From contig JAFTEL010000014.1 in NCBI GenBank assembly GCA_017453685.1, forward strand, positions 1 through 40,206: a DNA stretch of 40,206 bases, written 5' to 3'. Position numbers and translations under genes: made by a program. The notes under the pieces were generated by a model. It was not told where the DNA came from. It did not search any database and saw only the letters and a program-made list of their open reading frames with translations. This document shows, in pieces, positions 32,764-40,206 of this stretch. The stretch's first letter is position 1, and the number at the start of each line of letters is the position of its first letter. This DNA is from Clostridia bacterium. Its GTDB lineage: Bacteria; Bacillota; Clostridia; Oscillospirales; Acutalibacteraceae.

Positions 32764-32792
32764 TTGACAAGCGGGGAACGGTGTGTTACAAT
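32764..32792 (+). promoter_or_regulatory. Sigma-A promoter of the his operon
   Basis: A consensus TTGACA (32764-32769), a 17-base spacer and TACAAT (32787-32792). The -10 box lies inside a partial palindrome GGTGT...ACACC. Confidence 0.85.
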
Positions 32793-32808
32793 ACACCACA
32801 CTACCACA

Positions 32809-32820
32809 TTAGTATGCTAA
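32809..32820 (+). promoter_or_regulatory. Candidate operator for the TrpR-like regulator
   Basis: TTAGTATGCTAA is an almost perfect palindrome placed about 10 bases after the predicted transcription start and 29 bases before the regulator gene. TrpR-family operators have CTAG/TTAG-type half sites, so autoregulation is plausible. Confidence 0.5.
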
Positions 32821-32848
32821 AGCAATAAAGCAGAAACGAGGAACCGCC

Positions 32849-33145
32849 ATGGCAACCTGGCACAATCACAGCACGGACGAACTGTGCAGAGCATTGCTGA
32901 GCCTGAAAAGCGAAGAAGAGTGCTACGCTTTTTTGGAAGATATCTGCACCATCAAGGAAACGCTGGATATTTCCCAGCGGTTAGCCGTTGCCTCTTTGCT
33001 GGACGACGGCGAAAGCTACGCCGCCATCAGCAAAAAGACCGGCGCGAGCACCGCCACGATCAGCCGCATCAGCAAGTGCTACGAATACGGCGCGGGCGGT
33101 TACAAAACCATTCTGGACAGACTGAAGGCAGGCGAAAACAAATGA
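32849..33145 (+). CDS. TrpR-like YerC/YecD family regulator (probable histidine regulator)
   Basis: A 98-residue helix-turn-helix protein of the TrpR superfamily. The family core is DISQRLAVASLLDDGESYAAISKKTGASTATISRISKCY, where the second helix of the HTH is TGASTATISRIS. It is the first gene of the his operon and its stop codon overlaps the hisZ start (ATGA at 33142-33145). This link makes a role as repressor of histidine synthesis likely, with histidine or a related molecule as signal; this is inferred from context. A palindrome at 32809-32820 is the best operator candidate. Confidence 0.88.
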   Translation: MATWHNHSTDELCRALLSLKSEEECYAFLEDICTIKETLDISQRLAVASLLDDGESYAAISKKTGASTATISRISKCYEYGAGGYKTILDRLKAGENK

Positions 33146-34227
33146 ACGAACAACTGCTGCAATATGAGGAAAAGGTCATTTTTAACCTGCGGGAGCTTTA
33201 CAGCAAGCACGGTTACCTCCCCTATCGGATGAGCAAATTCGAGGAGTATGAGTTTTATATCCGCAACAAGGAATTCATGGTGAGCGACCGCGTCATCGCC
33301 TTCAACGACACCAACGGCAAAATGATGGCGCTCAAGCCCGACGTCACGCTCTCCATCATCAAAAGCGGTGAAGACATCCCCGGCGTGAAGCAGAAGGTGT
33401 ATTATAACGAGAACGTCTACCGCGTTTCCAAAAGCACGCACCGCTTCAAGGAGATCATGCAGGCGGGGCTGGAATGTATCGGCGACACCGACCTGTTCGA
33501 TATTTATGAAGTGATCGCGCTCGCCGCCGAAAGCCTTGCCGTACTGCAGAAGAGCTTTGTGCTGACCGTGTCGCATCTCGGGATTCTGACCGCCGTGACC
33601 GCCTCCCTCTGCGCCGACAGCCGCTTTCAAAAGCAGGCGCTGGCGTTCATTTCCGAAAAGAACGAACACGACCTGAAAGCCCTGTGCGAACAATACGGCG
33701 TCAATGACGACGGCTACGGCAGACTGTGCAGGCTCATCCACGCCTACGGCGAGCGCCGGAGCGTACTGAAAATGCTTGAATCGCTCTGCTCCGACGAGCA
33801 GTTGGACGAAGTGCGGCAGCTTTCCACCCTGCTGGAAGCTTCCCCTTACAGCGATAACATTCAATTCGATTTTTCGCTCGTCGGCGACAGCAGCTATTAC
33901 AACGGCTTCATCTTCAAGGGCTTTTTGTACGGCATCGCCAACGACGTGCTTTCGGGCGGGCAGTACGACGGCATGATGAAGAAGATCCGCCGCCGTTCCC
34001 GCGCCATCGGCTTCGCGCTCTATCTGGATATGCTGGAGCATCTGGCGCCGAGCCGTCGGGAGACCGACGTGGACGTTCTGCTGCTGTATGACGAGACCGT
34101 GCCCTTTGCGGCGGTCGCCGCCAAAACGGCGGAGCTGATCGCCGCGGGTCATACCTGCTCCGCGCAGAAGGCGCAGCCGGAAAAGCTGCGTTACCGGCAG
34201 ATCATCGACATGAGAAAGGAAGGGTGA
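33142..34227 (+). CDS. hisZ: ATP phosphoribosyltransferase regulatory subunit HisZ
   Basis: HisZ is a catalytically inactive relative of histidyl-tRNA synthetase that binds short-form HisG and mediates feedback control by histidine. The ATG at 33142 overlaps the preceding stop; the longer frame to 32884 lies across the regulator gene. The product has 361 residues. Class II synthetase-like features are seen: FEEYEFYIRNKEFMV, MMALKPDVTLSI (motif 2-like), and RFKEIMQAGLECIGDTDLFD, then FSLVGDSSYYNGFIFKGFLYG and GGQYDGMMKKI near the end. The anticodon-binding domain of true HisRS is absent, and the adjacent short hisG supports HisZ. Confidence 0.92.
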   Translation: MNEQLLQYEEKVIFNLRELYSKHGYLPYRMSKFEEYEFYIRNKEFMVSDRVIAFNDTNGKMMALKPDVTLSIIKSGEDIPGVKQKVYYNENVYRVSKSTHRFKEIMQAGLECIGDTDLFDIYEVIALAAESLAVLQKSFVLTVSHLGILTAVTASLCADSRFQKQALAFISEKNEHDLKALCEQYGVNDDGYGRLCRLIHAYGERRSVLKMLESLCSDEQLDEVRQLSTLLEASPYSDNIQFDFSLVGDSSYYNGFIFKGFLYGIANDVLSGGQYDGMMKKIRRRSRAIGFALYLDMLEHLAPSRRETDVDVLLLYDETVPFAAVAAKTAELIAAGHTCSAQKAQPEKLRYRQIIDMRKEG

Positions 34228-34229
34228 AA

Positions 34230-34859
34230 ATGCTCAACATTGCGCTGCCCAAGGGCAGACTCGGCGAAAAGGTTTATGAAATGTTCGAGAAGTCGGGCTT
34301 CGACTGCCCTTCCATCAATGAGAAAAACCGCAAGCTGATTTTTGAAAACCCCGAAAAACAAGTTCGTTTCTTTTGGGTGAAGCCGAGCGACGTTTCCATC
34401 TACGTCGAACGCGGCGCGGCGGACATCGGCGTGGCGGGCAAGGACATCCTGCTGGAATACGCGCCCGACGTGTACGAGCTGCTGGACTTAAACTTAGGCA
34501 AATGCCACATGGCGGTCGCCGCCAAAAAAGAGATGAACCCCGACGACGTAAAGACGCTGCGCGTGGCGACCAAGTTCGTGAACATCGCATCCGATTATTA
34601 CACGAAGCTCGGGCGGGATATCGACAACATCAAGCTCAACGGCTCCATCGAGCTCGCGCCGATTTTAGGGTTGAGCGACGTGATCGTGGACATCGTGGAA
34701 ACGGGCACGACGCTGAGAGAGAACGATCTGGAAGTGAAAACGACCATTCTGCCCATCAGCGCAAGGCTCATCGCCAACAAAGCCTCGTTCCGCTTTTTGA
34801 ACAAAGAGATCGAAGAACTCACGCAAAACATGAAAGGGCAGGTCGCGCAGGATGATTAA
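34230..34859 (+). CDS. hisG: ATP phosphoribosyltransferase, short form HisG
   Basis: HisG joins ATP and PRPP to form phosphoribosyl-ATP, the first step of histidine synthesis. The ATG at 34230 is preferred because AGGAAGG lies six bases before it; the in-frame GTG at 34224 has no space for a ribosome site. The 209 residues are the catalytic core only, without the C-terminal regulatory domain of long HisG, so it needs HisZ. Motifs include IALPKGRLGEK at the start, ERGAADIGVAGKD (about 65-77) and the PRPP loop DIVETGTTLREN (about 153-164). Confidence 0.95.
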   Translation: MLNIALPKGRLGEKVYEMFEKSGFDCPSINEKNRKLIFENPEKQVRFFWVKPSDVSIYVERGAADIGVAGKDILLEYAPDVYELLDLNLGKCHMAVAAKKEMNPDDVKTLRVATKFVNIASDYYTKLGRDIDNIKLNGSIELAPILGLSDVIVDIVETGTTLRENDLEVKTTILPISARLIANKASFRFLNKEIEELTQNMKGQVAQDD

Positions 34860-36132
34860 GATCTACAAATACGGCGAAGTGAGCGCCGAAGAGATATTCG
34901 CCCGTGAGAATCTTTCCGCCAACGTGGAAGAGACCGTGGCGAAAATTTTAGCCGAAGTGAAGAAAAGCGGCGACAAAGCGCTGCTCGATTACACCGAAAA
35001 ATTCGACCAAGTTCGCCTGCCCGCGCTGGAAGTGAGCGAAGCGGAGATCGAAGAGGCCTTTGCCGCGGTCGAAGATGAATTTCTTGCCATTCTCAGAGAA
35101 GCTGCCGCCAACATCCGCGCTTTCCATGAAAAGCAGAAGCGCAGCAGCTTCATTATCAACGAAACGAACGGCGTGATCATCGGGCAAAAGGTTCTGCCCA
35201 TTGAAAAGGTCGGGCTCTACGTCCCGGGCGGCACGGCGGCCTATCCCTCAACCGTGCTCATGGACAGCATTCCCGCCAAGATCGCCGGCTGCGAACAGCT
35301 CGTAATGGTCACGCCGCCGCGTTCGGACGGAACCGTGACCCCAGAAATTTTAGCCGCCGCAAAGATCGCGGGTGTTGACCGCATTTTCAAGGTCGGCGGC
35401 GCGCAGGCCGTCGCCGCCCTCGCCTACGGAACCGAAACGGTGCCGAAGGTGGACAAGATCGTCGGCCCCGGCAACGCCTTCGTGGCGGAAGCCAAGAAGC
35501 AGGTGTTCGGTCTGGTGTCGATCGATATGATCGCGGGGCCCAGCGAAATTCTGGTGGTGGCGGACAGCACCTGCAGCCCCGTTTTTGTGGCGGCCGACCT
35601 GCTCTCGCAGGCGGAGCACGACAAGAACGCCAGCGCCGTTCTGGTGACGGACAGCTACGATTTCGCCCTCGCGGTGCAGGCGGAACTGGAACGCCAGCTG
35701 CCGCTCCTGCCGCGCGAAAGCATCGCCCGCCCGAGCATCGACAACAACGGCAAGATCATCGTGGCGCAGGATAACCTCATGCTCGCCATCGACATCGCCA
35801 ACGAGATCGCGCCCGAGCATCTGGAGCTTTGCGTTGATAACCCGTTTGATTACCTCGACCGCATCAAGCACGCGGGTTCGATCTTCATGGGCAAAAACTG
35901 CCCTGAAGCGCTGGGCGACTATTTTGCAGGCCCCAACCACACGCTGCCCACCGGCGGCACGGCGCGGTTCTCCTCGCCCCTGTCGGTCGACGACTTTGTG
36001 AAGAAATCCCAGTATACCTACTACACCGCCGACGCGCTCAAGGCGGTCAGCGATAAGGTCGCAGCCTTTGCCAAAAAGGAGGGGCTGGACGCGCACGCGA
36101 AAAGCGCCGTCGTCCGCTTTGAAAAGCTATGA
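34852..36132 (+). CDS. hisD: Histidinol dehydrogenase HisD
   Basis: HisD performs the last two oxidations, histidinol to histidine, using NAD and zinc. The length of 426 is standard. Recognisable segments are VGLYVPGGTAAYPSTVLM (about 119-137), KVGGAQAVAALAYGTETVPKVDKIVGPGN, SIDMIAGPSEILVVAD, LSQAEHD, the paired EIAPEHLEL and GPNHTLPTGGTARFSSPLSV near the end. It overlaps hisG by eight bases. Confidence 0.97.
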   Translation: MIKIYKYGEVSAEEIFARENLSANVEETVAKILAEVKKSGDKALLDYTEKFDQVRLPALEVSEAEIEEAFAAVEDEFLAILREAAANIRAFHEKQKRSSFIINETNGVIIGQKVLPIEKVGLYVPGGTAAYPSTVLMDSIPAKIAGCEQLVMVTPPRSDGTVTPEILAAAKIAGVDRIFKVGGAQAVAALAYGTETVPKVDKIVGPGNAFVAEAKKQVFGLVSIDMIAGPSEILVVADSTCSPVFVAADLLSQAEHDKNASAVLVTDSYDFALAVQAELERQLPLLPRESIARPSIDNNGKIIVAQDNLMLAIDIANEIAPEHLELCVDNPFDYLDRIKHAGSIFMGKNCPEALGDYFAGPNHTLPTGGTARFSSPLSVDDFVKKSQYTYYTADALKAVSDKVAAFAKKEGLDAHAKSAVVRFEKL

Positions 36133-37196
36133 GCCGATTCTTTTCCGCGCGGTATGCGAACCTGACGCCCTACACCCCGGGCGAACAGCCGCAGAACCGC
36201 CGCTATATCAAACTCAACACCAACGAATCCCCGTTCCCGCCCTCCCCGGGCGTGGCCAAAGCGGTAGAAGCGGAAAGCCGAAAACTGGAACTGTATTCCA
36301 ACCCGGAATGCGTGAAGCTGCGCGCAGGAATGGCGGAGGTTTACGGCCTTGACCCGGATCAGATCGTCATGGGCAACGGGTCGGACGAGGTGCTGAATTT
36401 TGCCTTTATGGCGTTTGCCGACGAGGAGCATCCGCTGGCGTTCGCCGATATCACCTACGGCTTCTACCCCGTATTCGCACAGGTCAACCGCATCCCCTTC
36501 ACCGAGATCCCGCTCAAGGAGGATTTCAGCCTCGACCCGGCGGATTACGTCGGCGTTCACAAGACCGTCGTCATCGCCAACCCCAACGCGCCGACGGGGC
36601 TTTATCTGCCCTTGGAAGACATCGAACGCATCGTAAAACGCAACCCCGACAACGTAGTGATCGTGGACGAGGCCTACGTCGACTTCGGCGGCGAAAGCGC
36701 CGTGACGCTGCTCGACCGGTATGAGAACCTTCTGGTGGTCGGCACCTTTTCCAAATCCCGCTCCATGGCGGGGGCGCGGCTGGGCTTCGGCTTCGGCAGC
36801 AAAAAGCTGATCGCCGACCTGAATACCCTGCGCTATTCCACCAACCCCTACAACATCAACCGCCTGACCGACGCCGCAGGGGTTGCGGCATTGGAAGAAA
36901 ACGGTTATTATATGGATAACTGCAAAATCATCATCGAAAACCGCGCGTGGACGACGGAGCAGCTTCGGGCGCTCGGCTTTTGCGTGCTCGATTCCAGAAC
37001 GAACTTTGTGTTCGCCGAAAGCCCGCAAATCGGCGGCAAAGAATTATACCTGAAGCTCAAGGAACGCGGCATTTTAGTGCGGCATTTTGACAAGGACAGG
37101 CTGCGCAATTTCAACCGCATCACCATCGGCACCAAAGAACAAATGCAAACCCTGATCGAAACGATCACGGAGATAACGGAGGCGACAAAACCATGA
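36129..37196 (+). CDS. hisC: Histidinol-phosphate aminotransferase HisC
   Basis: A class I/II PLP aminotransferase that converts imidazole-acetol phosphate to histidinol phosphate. The 355-residue protein starts within ATGA of hisD. Family features: KLNTNESPFPPSPGV near the N-terminus, GNGSDEVLNFAF, ANPNAPTG, DEAYVDF, and the PLP lysine K209 in TFSKSRSMAGARLGF. The terminal TIGTKEQMQTLIE is also typical. Confidence 0.95.
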   Translation: MSRFFSARYANLTPYTPGEQPQNRRYIKLNTNESPFPPSPGVAKAVEAESRKLELYSNPECVKLRAGMAEVYGLDPDQIVMGNGSDEVLNFAFMAFADEEHPLAFADITYGFYPVFAQVNRIPFTEIPLKEDFSLDPADYVGVHKTVVIANPNAPTGLYLPLEDIERIVKRNPDNVVIVDEAYVDFGGESAVTLLDRYENLLVVGTFSKSRSMAGARLGFGFGSKKLIADLNTLRYSTNPYNINRLTDAAGVAALEENGYYMDNCKIIIENRAWTTEQLRALGFCVLDSRTNFVFAESPQIGGKELYLKLKERGILVRHFDKDRLRNFNRITIGTKEQMQTLIETITEITEATKP

Positions 37197-37780
37197 GAAA
37201 CGTTGAACTGAAGCGAACCACCGGCGAAACCGACGTGCGCCTTCTGCTCGACCTCGACGGCACGGGCGAAAGCGACATTCAGACCGGCTGCGGCTTTCTG
37301 GATCATATGCTCACGCTCTTTGCGCGGCACGGCCGCTTCGACCTGAACATCTTCTGCAAGGGCGACGTGGAGGTTGACGACCACCACACCGTGGAGGACG
37401 TCGGCATCACGCTGGGGCAGGCGTTTGCCGAAGCGCTGGGCGACAAAAAAGGCGTCGTGCGCTACGGCGACAAGCTGCTGCCGATGGATGAGGCGCTGAT
37501 TCTTTCCGCGGTCGATCTTTCCGGGCGCGACACGCTGTGCTATGAGCTGGCCATCCCCGTGCAGAAGGTCGGCACGTTCGACACCGAGCTGTGCGAGGAA
37601 TTCTGGCTTGCGTTCGTGCGCGAGAGCAAAATCACGCTGCACCTGCGCCAGCTTGCCGGTAAAAACGCCCACCACATCATCGAAGGCGCGTTCAAATCGG
37701 TTGCGCACAGTCTCAAGGACGCGGTCGCCATCGACCCGGAATTTGCCGATGAGATCCCCTCCACGAAAGGGGTTTTGTAA
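37193..37780 (+). CDS. hisB: Imidazoleglycerol-phosphate dehydratase HisB
   Basis: A manganese enzyme that dehydrates imidazole-glycerol phosphate. The 195 residues correspond to the dehydratase only, with no fused histidinol-phosphatase, so that phosphatase must be encoded elsewhere. Metal-binding repeats are GFLDHMLTLFARHGRFDL, VEVDDHHTVEDVGITLG, and the C-terminal GKNAHHIIEGAFKSVAHSL. It overlaps hisC by four bases. Confidence 0.97.
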   Translation: MRNVELKRTTGETDVRLLLDLDGTGESDIQTGCGFLDHMLTLFARHGRFDLNIFCKGDVEVDDHHTVEDVGITLGQAFAEALGDKKGVVRYGDKLLPMDEALILSAVDLSGRDTLCYELAIPVQKVGTFDTELCEEFWLAFVRESKITLHLRQLAGKNAHHIIEGAFKSVAHSLKDAVAIDPEFADEIPSTKGVL

Positions 37781-38389
37781 ATGATCGCCATCGTAGATTA
37801 CGGCGTAGGCAATTTGTTTTCGCTGCTGTGCTCCCTGAAAAGCGTTGGCGCCGAGGCCATGGTCACCGGCGACGCGGATCAACTGCGGCAGGCGGATAAG
37901 CTGATCCTGCCCGGCGTGGGCGCCTTCGGCGACGCCGCCGAAAAGCTGAGGAACACCGGACTGGATCGCGTGATCTGTGAGGAAGCGGCCAACGGCAAAG
38001 ACCTGATGGGCATCTGCCTGGGGATGCAGCTTCTGTTTGAAAAAAGCTACGAATACGGCGAGCACAAGGGGCTGGGGCTGCTCAAGGGCGAGATCGTCGG
38101 CATGGAGGGCGACATCCCCGCCGGGCTGAAAATTCCGCACATCGGCTGGAACGCGCTGCATTTCGTCAAACCATCCCCCCTGTTTGACGGCATCCGTGAA
38201 AACGACTGCGTTTATTTTGTGCATTCGTTTTACGCGACGGACTGTGACGAGAGCCTGATCGCCACGGCGGAATACGGCAAGGAGCTGACCGCAGCCGTGC
38301 AGAAGGGCAACGTCTGCGGCTGTCAGTTCCACCCGGAAAAAAGCGGCAAGGTCGGGCTGAGCATTCTGCGCGCCTTCTGCGAGGGCTGA
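37781..38389 (+). CDS. hisH: Imidazole glycerol phosphate synthase, glutaminase subunit HisH
   Basis: HisH releases ammonia from glutamine and channels it to HisF. The 202-residue class I glutaminase has the nucleophile Cys79 in MGICLGMQLLF, and the His184/Glu186 pair in QFHPEKSG. The oxyanion segment LPGVGAFGDA is present. It begins directly after the hisB stop codon. Confidence 0.96.
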   Translation: MIAIVDYGVGNLFSLLCSLKSVGAEAMVTGDADQLRQADKLILPGVGAFGDAAEKLRNTGLDRVICEEAANGKDLMGICLGMQLLFEKSYEYGEHKGLGLLKGEIVGMEGDIPAGLKIPHIGWNALHFVKPSPLFDGIRENDCVYFVHSFYATDCDESLIATAEYGKELTAAVQKGNVCGCQFHPEKSGKVGLSILRAFCEG

Positions 38390-38403
38390 CGGAGGAAACA
38401 AGC

Positions 38404-39117
38404 ATGATACTTTTGCCTGCCATTGACTTATTTGAAAAGAAAGCGGTTCGCCTGCTCAAGGGCGATTACGCCAACATGACGGTCTACAGCGAGAACCCCA
38501 TCGAGATCGCCCGCGACTTTGTACGCTGCGGCGCGACGCACGTTCATCTGGTGGATTTAGAGGGCGCGAAGGACGGCTCTACGCCGAACCTTGCCATCGT
38601 AACGCAGATCGCGCAGACCACGCCCCTGTTCACCGAAATCGGCGGCGGTATTCGCAGCATGGAGACCGTGGAACGCTATCTGAACAGCGGTGTTGACCGC
38701 GTGATCCTGGGCACGGCGGCGGTGAACGACCGCGGCTTTCTGGAGCGGGCGGTCAGCCGGTACGGCAGCCGCATCGCCGTGGGCGCCGACGTGAAGGACG
38801 GATTCATTGCCATCAAGGGCTGGCTGGAACGCTCCGCCCTTTCGCTGGAAGAATTTTTACGGCAAATGCAGGCCATCGGCGTCAAAAATATCATCTGCAC
38901 CGATATTTCAAAGGACGGCGCGATGAAGGGCACAAATTTAGCGCTTTACCAGGAATTATCCGAGCAGTTCACCATGGATATCACCGCTTCCGGCGGGGTG
39001 AGCAGCCTGGACGACGTGAAAGCGCTCAGACAAATGAACCTGTACGGCGCCATCATCGGCAAGGCCTATTACACGGGCGCCATTGATCTGAAGGAAGCAA
39101 TCGAGGTGGCGAAATGA
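38404..39117 (+). CDS. hisA: Phosphoribosylformimino-AICAR-P isomerase HisA
   Basis: A (beta/alpha)8 barrel that catalyses an Amadori rearrangement. The 237-residue protein has the catalytic Asp8 in LPAIDLF and Asp129 in VGADVKDG, with phosphate-binding segments TEIGGGIRS and ITASGGVSSLDD. GACGGAGG precedes the ATG. The last residue codes overlap hisF by four bases. Confidence 0.95.
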   Translation: MILLPAIDLFEKKAVRLLKGDYANMTVYSENPIEIARDFVRCGATHVHLVDLEGAKDGSTPNLAIVTQIAQTTPLFTEIGGGIRSMETVERYLNSGVDRVILGTAAVNDRGFLERAVSRYGSRIAVGADVKDGFIAIKGWLERSALSLEEFLRQMQAIGVKNIICTDISKDGAMKGTNLALYQELSEQFTMDITASGGVSSLDDVKALRQMNLYGAIIGKAYYTGAIDLKEAIEVAK

Positions 39118-39872
39118 TAACCAAACGCATCATCCCCTGCCTGGACGTGCGCAACGGCCGCGTGGTCAAGGGTGTGAATTTTGAGGGCGTCAGCGACGTC
39201 TCCTCCCCCATCGATCTGGCCAGGTATTATTCCCGCTGCGGCGCGGACGAGCTGGTGTTTTACGACATCACCGCCTCGTTTGAGGGCAGGAAGCTGTTCA
39301 CCGACATTCTGCGCGACGTCGCCTCGCAGATTTTCATTCCCCTCACCGTGGGCGGCGGCATCAACACCGTGGAGGATTTTGAGCGGGTGCTCACCTGCGG
39401 CGCGGATAAGGTAAGCGTCAATTCCGGCGCGATCCGCGACCCCGACCTCATCCGCCGCGCCGCCCAGCGCTACGGCGACCAGTGCGTGGTGCTGTCCGCC
39501 GACGTCAAGCGGGTGGACGGCGTGTTCCGCGTGTTTGCCAGAGGCGGGCGCGAAAACACCGGCATGGAAGCGATCGAATGGATCAAAAAGGGCGTTTCGC
39601 TCGGCGCGGGCGAAGTGGTGGTCAATTCCATTGACACCGACGGCGTAAAGAACGGCTTCGATCTGGAAATGCTTGAGCAGGTGCTCAACGCCGTGAACGT
39701 GCCGGTCATCGCTTCGGGCGGCGCCGGGGGCGTTAAGGATTTTGTGGAGCTGTTCACCAAGCTGCCCACCGTCGACGCGGGGCTGGCCGCCTCCATCTTC
39801 CATTTCGGCGAGGTCGAGATCCCGGAGCTGAAAAAAGAACTGGCGAGAAATAATATTATTGTGAGGTGCTGA
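39114..39872 (+). CDS. hisF: Imidazole glycerol phosphate synthase, cyclase subunit HisF
   Basis: HisF cyclises PRFAR with ammonia to give imidazole-glycerol phosphate and AICAR. The 252-residue barrel protein starts IIPCLDVRNGRVVKGVNFEG with Asp11, has FYDITAS, LTVGGGINTVEDF, Asp129 in LSADVKRV, NSIDTDG and ASGGAGGVKDF. All hallmarks are present. Confidence 0.97.
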   Translation: MITKRIIPCLDVRNGRVVKGVNFEGVSDVSSPIDLARYYSRCGADELVFYDITASFEGRKLFTDILRDVASQIFIPLTVGGGINTVEDFERVLTCGADKVSVNSGAIRDPDLIRRAAQRYGDQCVVLSADVKRVDGVFRVFARGGRENTGMEAIEWIKKGVSLGAGEVVVNSIDTDGVKNGFDLEMLEQVLNAVNVPVIASGGAGGVKDFVELFTKLPTVDAGLAASIFHFGEVEIPELKKELARNNIIVRC

Positions 39873-39874
39873 GC

Positions 39875-40206
39875 ATGCTGACGATTTATGATTTGAAATA
39901 CGATGAAAAAGGGCTCATTCCGGCCGTCATTGTGGATTCGGTGAGCAAAAAGGTGCTGACGGTCGCTTACATGAACCGGGAAAGCCTTGACATCTCCATG
40001 CACAGGGGGCTGACCTGCTTCTACAGCCGCAGCCGCCAGAAGCTGTGGCTCAAGGGCGAGACCAGCGGCAATTATCAGCACATCGTTTCCATCACGACCG
40101 ACTGTGACAGGGACGCGCTGACCATCGTGGTCAAAAAGGACGGCCCCGCCTGCCACACGGGCGCGGATTCCTGCTTACACCACCCGGTGTATATCAGCGA
40201 AACCTA
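39875..40206 (+). CDS. hisI: Phosphoribosyl-AMP cyclohydrolase HisI (partial)
   Basis: The ATG at 39875 lies two bases after the hisF stop, with GAGG-type sequence upstream. About 110 residues are visible before the window ends. Motifs: VLTVAYMNRESLDIS, LWLKGETSGN, DCDRDALTIVVKK and CHTGADSC, the last two being zinc and magnesium ligands. Whether a HisE domain is fused to it or follows separately lies outside the window. Confidence 0.93.
   Translation, partial: MLTIYDLKYDEKGLIPAVIVDSVSKKVLTVAYMNRESLDISMHRGLTCFYSRSRQKLWLKGETSGNYQHIVSITTDCDRDALTIVVKKDGPACHTGADSCLHHPVYISET

Larger units (their letters stand above)
32384..32848. other. Intergenic region between dockerin gene and his operon
   Basis: This 465-base gap holds, from left to right, the dockerin-gene leader and its promoter, a REP-like palindrome pair (32603-32685), and the promoter and operator of the his operon. 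No further ORF that I can support is present. Confidence 0.7.

Noticed and set aside
1-40206. CRISPR arrays, tRNA or rRNA genes, insertion-sequence transposases and prophage genes
   Set aside because: I looked for regular repeat-spacer units, cloverleaf-type sequences and transposase or integrase motifs and saw none that I could support.

Overview
The window is a stretch of chromosome from a spore-forming, meso-diaminopimelate-type member of the Bacillota, most likely a gut or anaerobe Clostridia of the Oscillospirales/Ruminococcaceae kind. The reasons are a GC-rich genome with Bacillota-type promoters and AGGAGG ribosome sites, a PASTA-bearing SpoVD/FtsI in the division cluster, a YunB sporulation protein, a DNPR motif in MurE, a TrpR-like YerC gene heading a hisZ-hisG(short) operon, a dockerin protein and a GH130 phosphorylase. 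Species cannot be fixed from the sequence alone.

Layout. 1-2443: a partial ceramidase-like gene (minus) and, divergently, a secreted LRR-type protein (plus). 2538-14465 (minus): a division and cell wall (dcw) cluster in the order mraZ-rsmH-ftsL-ftsI/spoVD-murE-mraY-ftsW-murG-murA-ftsQ, with a clear promoter and candidate MraZ boxes in front. murF and murD are missing, and the two gaps where they normally lie each hold a structured repeat-like element. 14724-22848 (minus): a PucR/CdaR-type regulator, ftsE, ftsX, two tandem paralogous M23 murein hydrolases, an S41 protease homologue that seems to have lost both catalytic residues, and a membrane acyltransferase. 23277-30291: mixed genes, namely a Big2 surface protein, yunB, a DUF1292 gene, a probable 6S RNA, an unknown beta-rich protein, a lysozyme-like secreted protein, a metallophosphoesterase and a GH130 phosphorylase. 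30300-32850: a more A/T-rich island with a secreted cysteine-peptidase-like dockerin protein, flanked on both sides by pairs of REP-like palindromes and preceded by a strongly structured leader with terminator and antiterminator hairpins. 32849-40206 (plus): a TrpR-like regulator followed by hisZ-G-D-C-B-H-A-F-I, closely packed or overlapping, cut off by the window edge inside hisI.

How the genes work together. The dcw block makes lipid II (MurA, MurE, MraY, MurG), polymerises it at the septum (FtsW with the class B PBP) and builds the FtsL/FtsQ scaffold. The FtsEX block probably couples ATP hydrolysis to opening of septal peptidoglycan by the two coiled-coil M23 enzymes. The his operon holds most of the histidine pathway, using the HisZ-HisG short-form ATP phosphoribosyltransferase.

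The most unusual signals are the dockerin-gene leader (32384-32592), the S41 pseudoprotease, the repeat elements sitting in the murF and murD gaps, the covarying palindrome family, and a recurrent C-terminal hydrophobic/aromatic tail on four otherwise unrelated secreted proteins.
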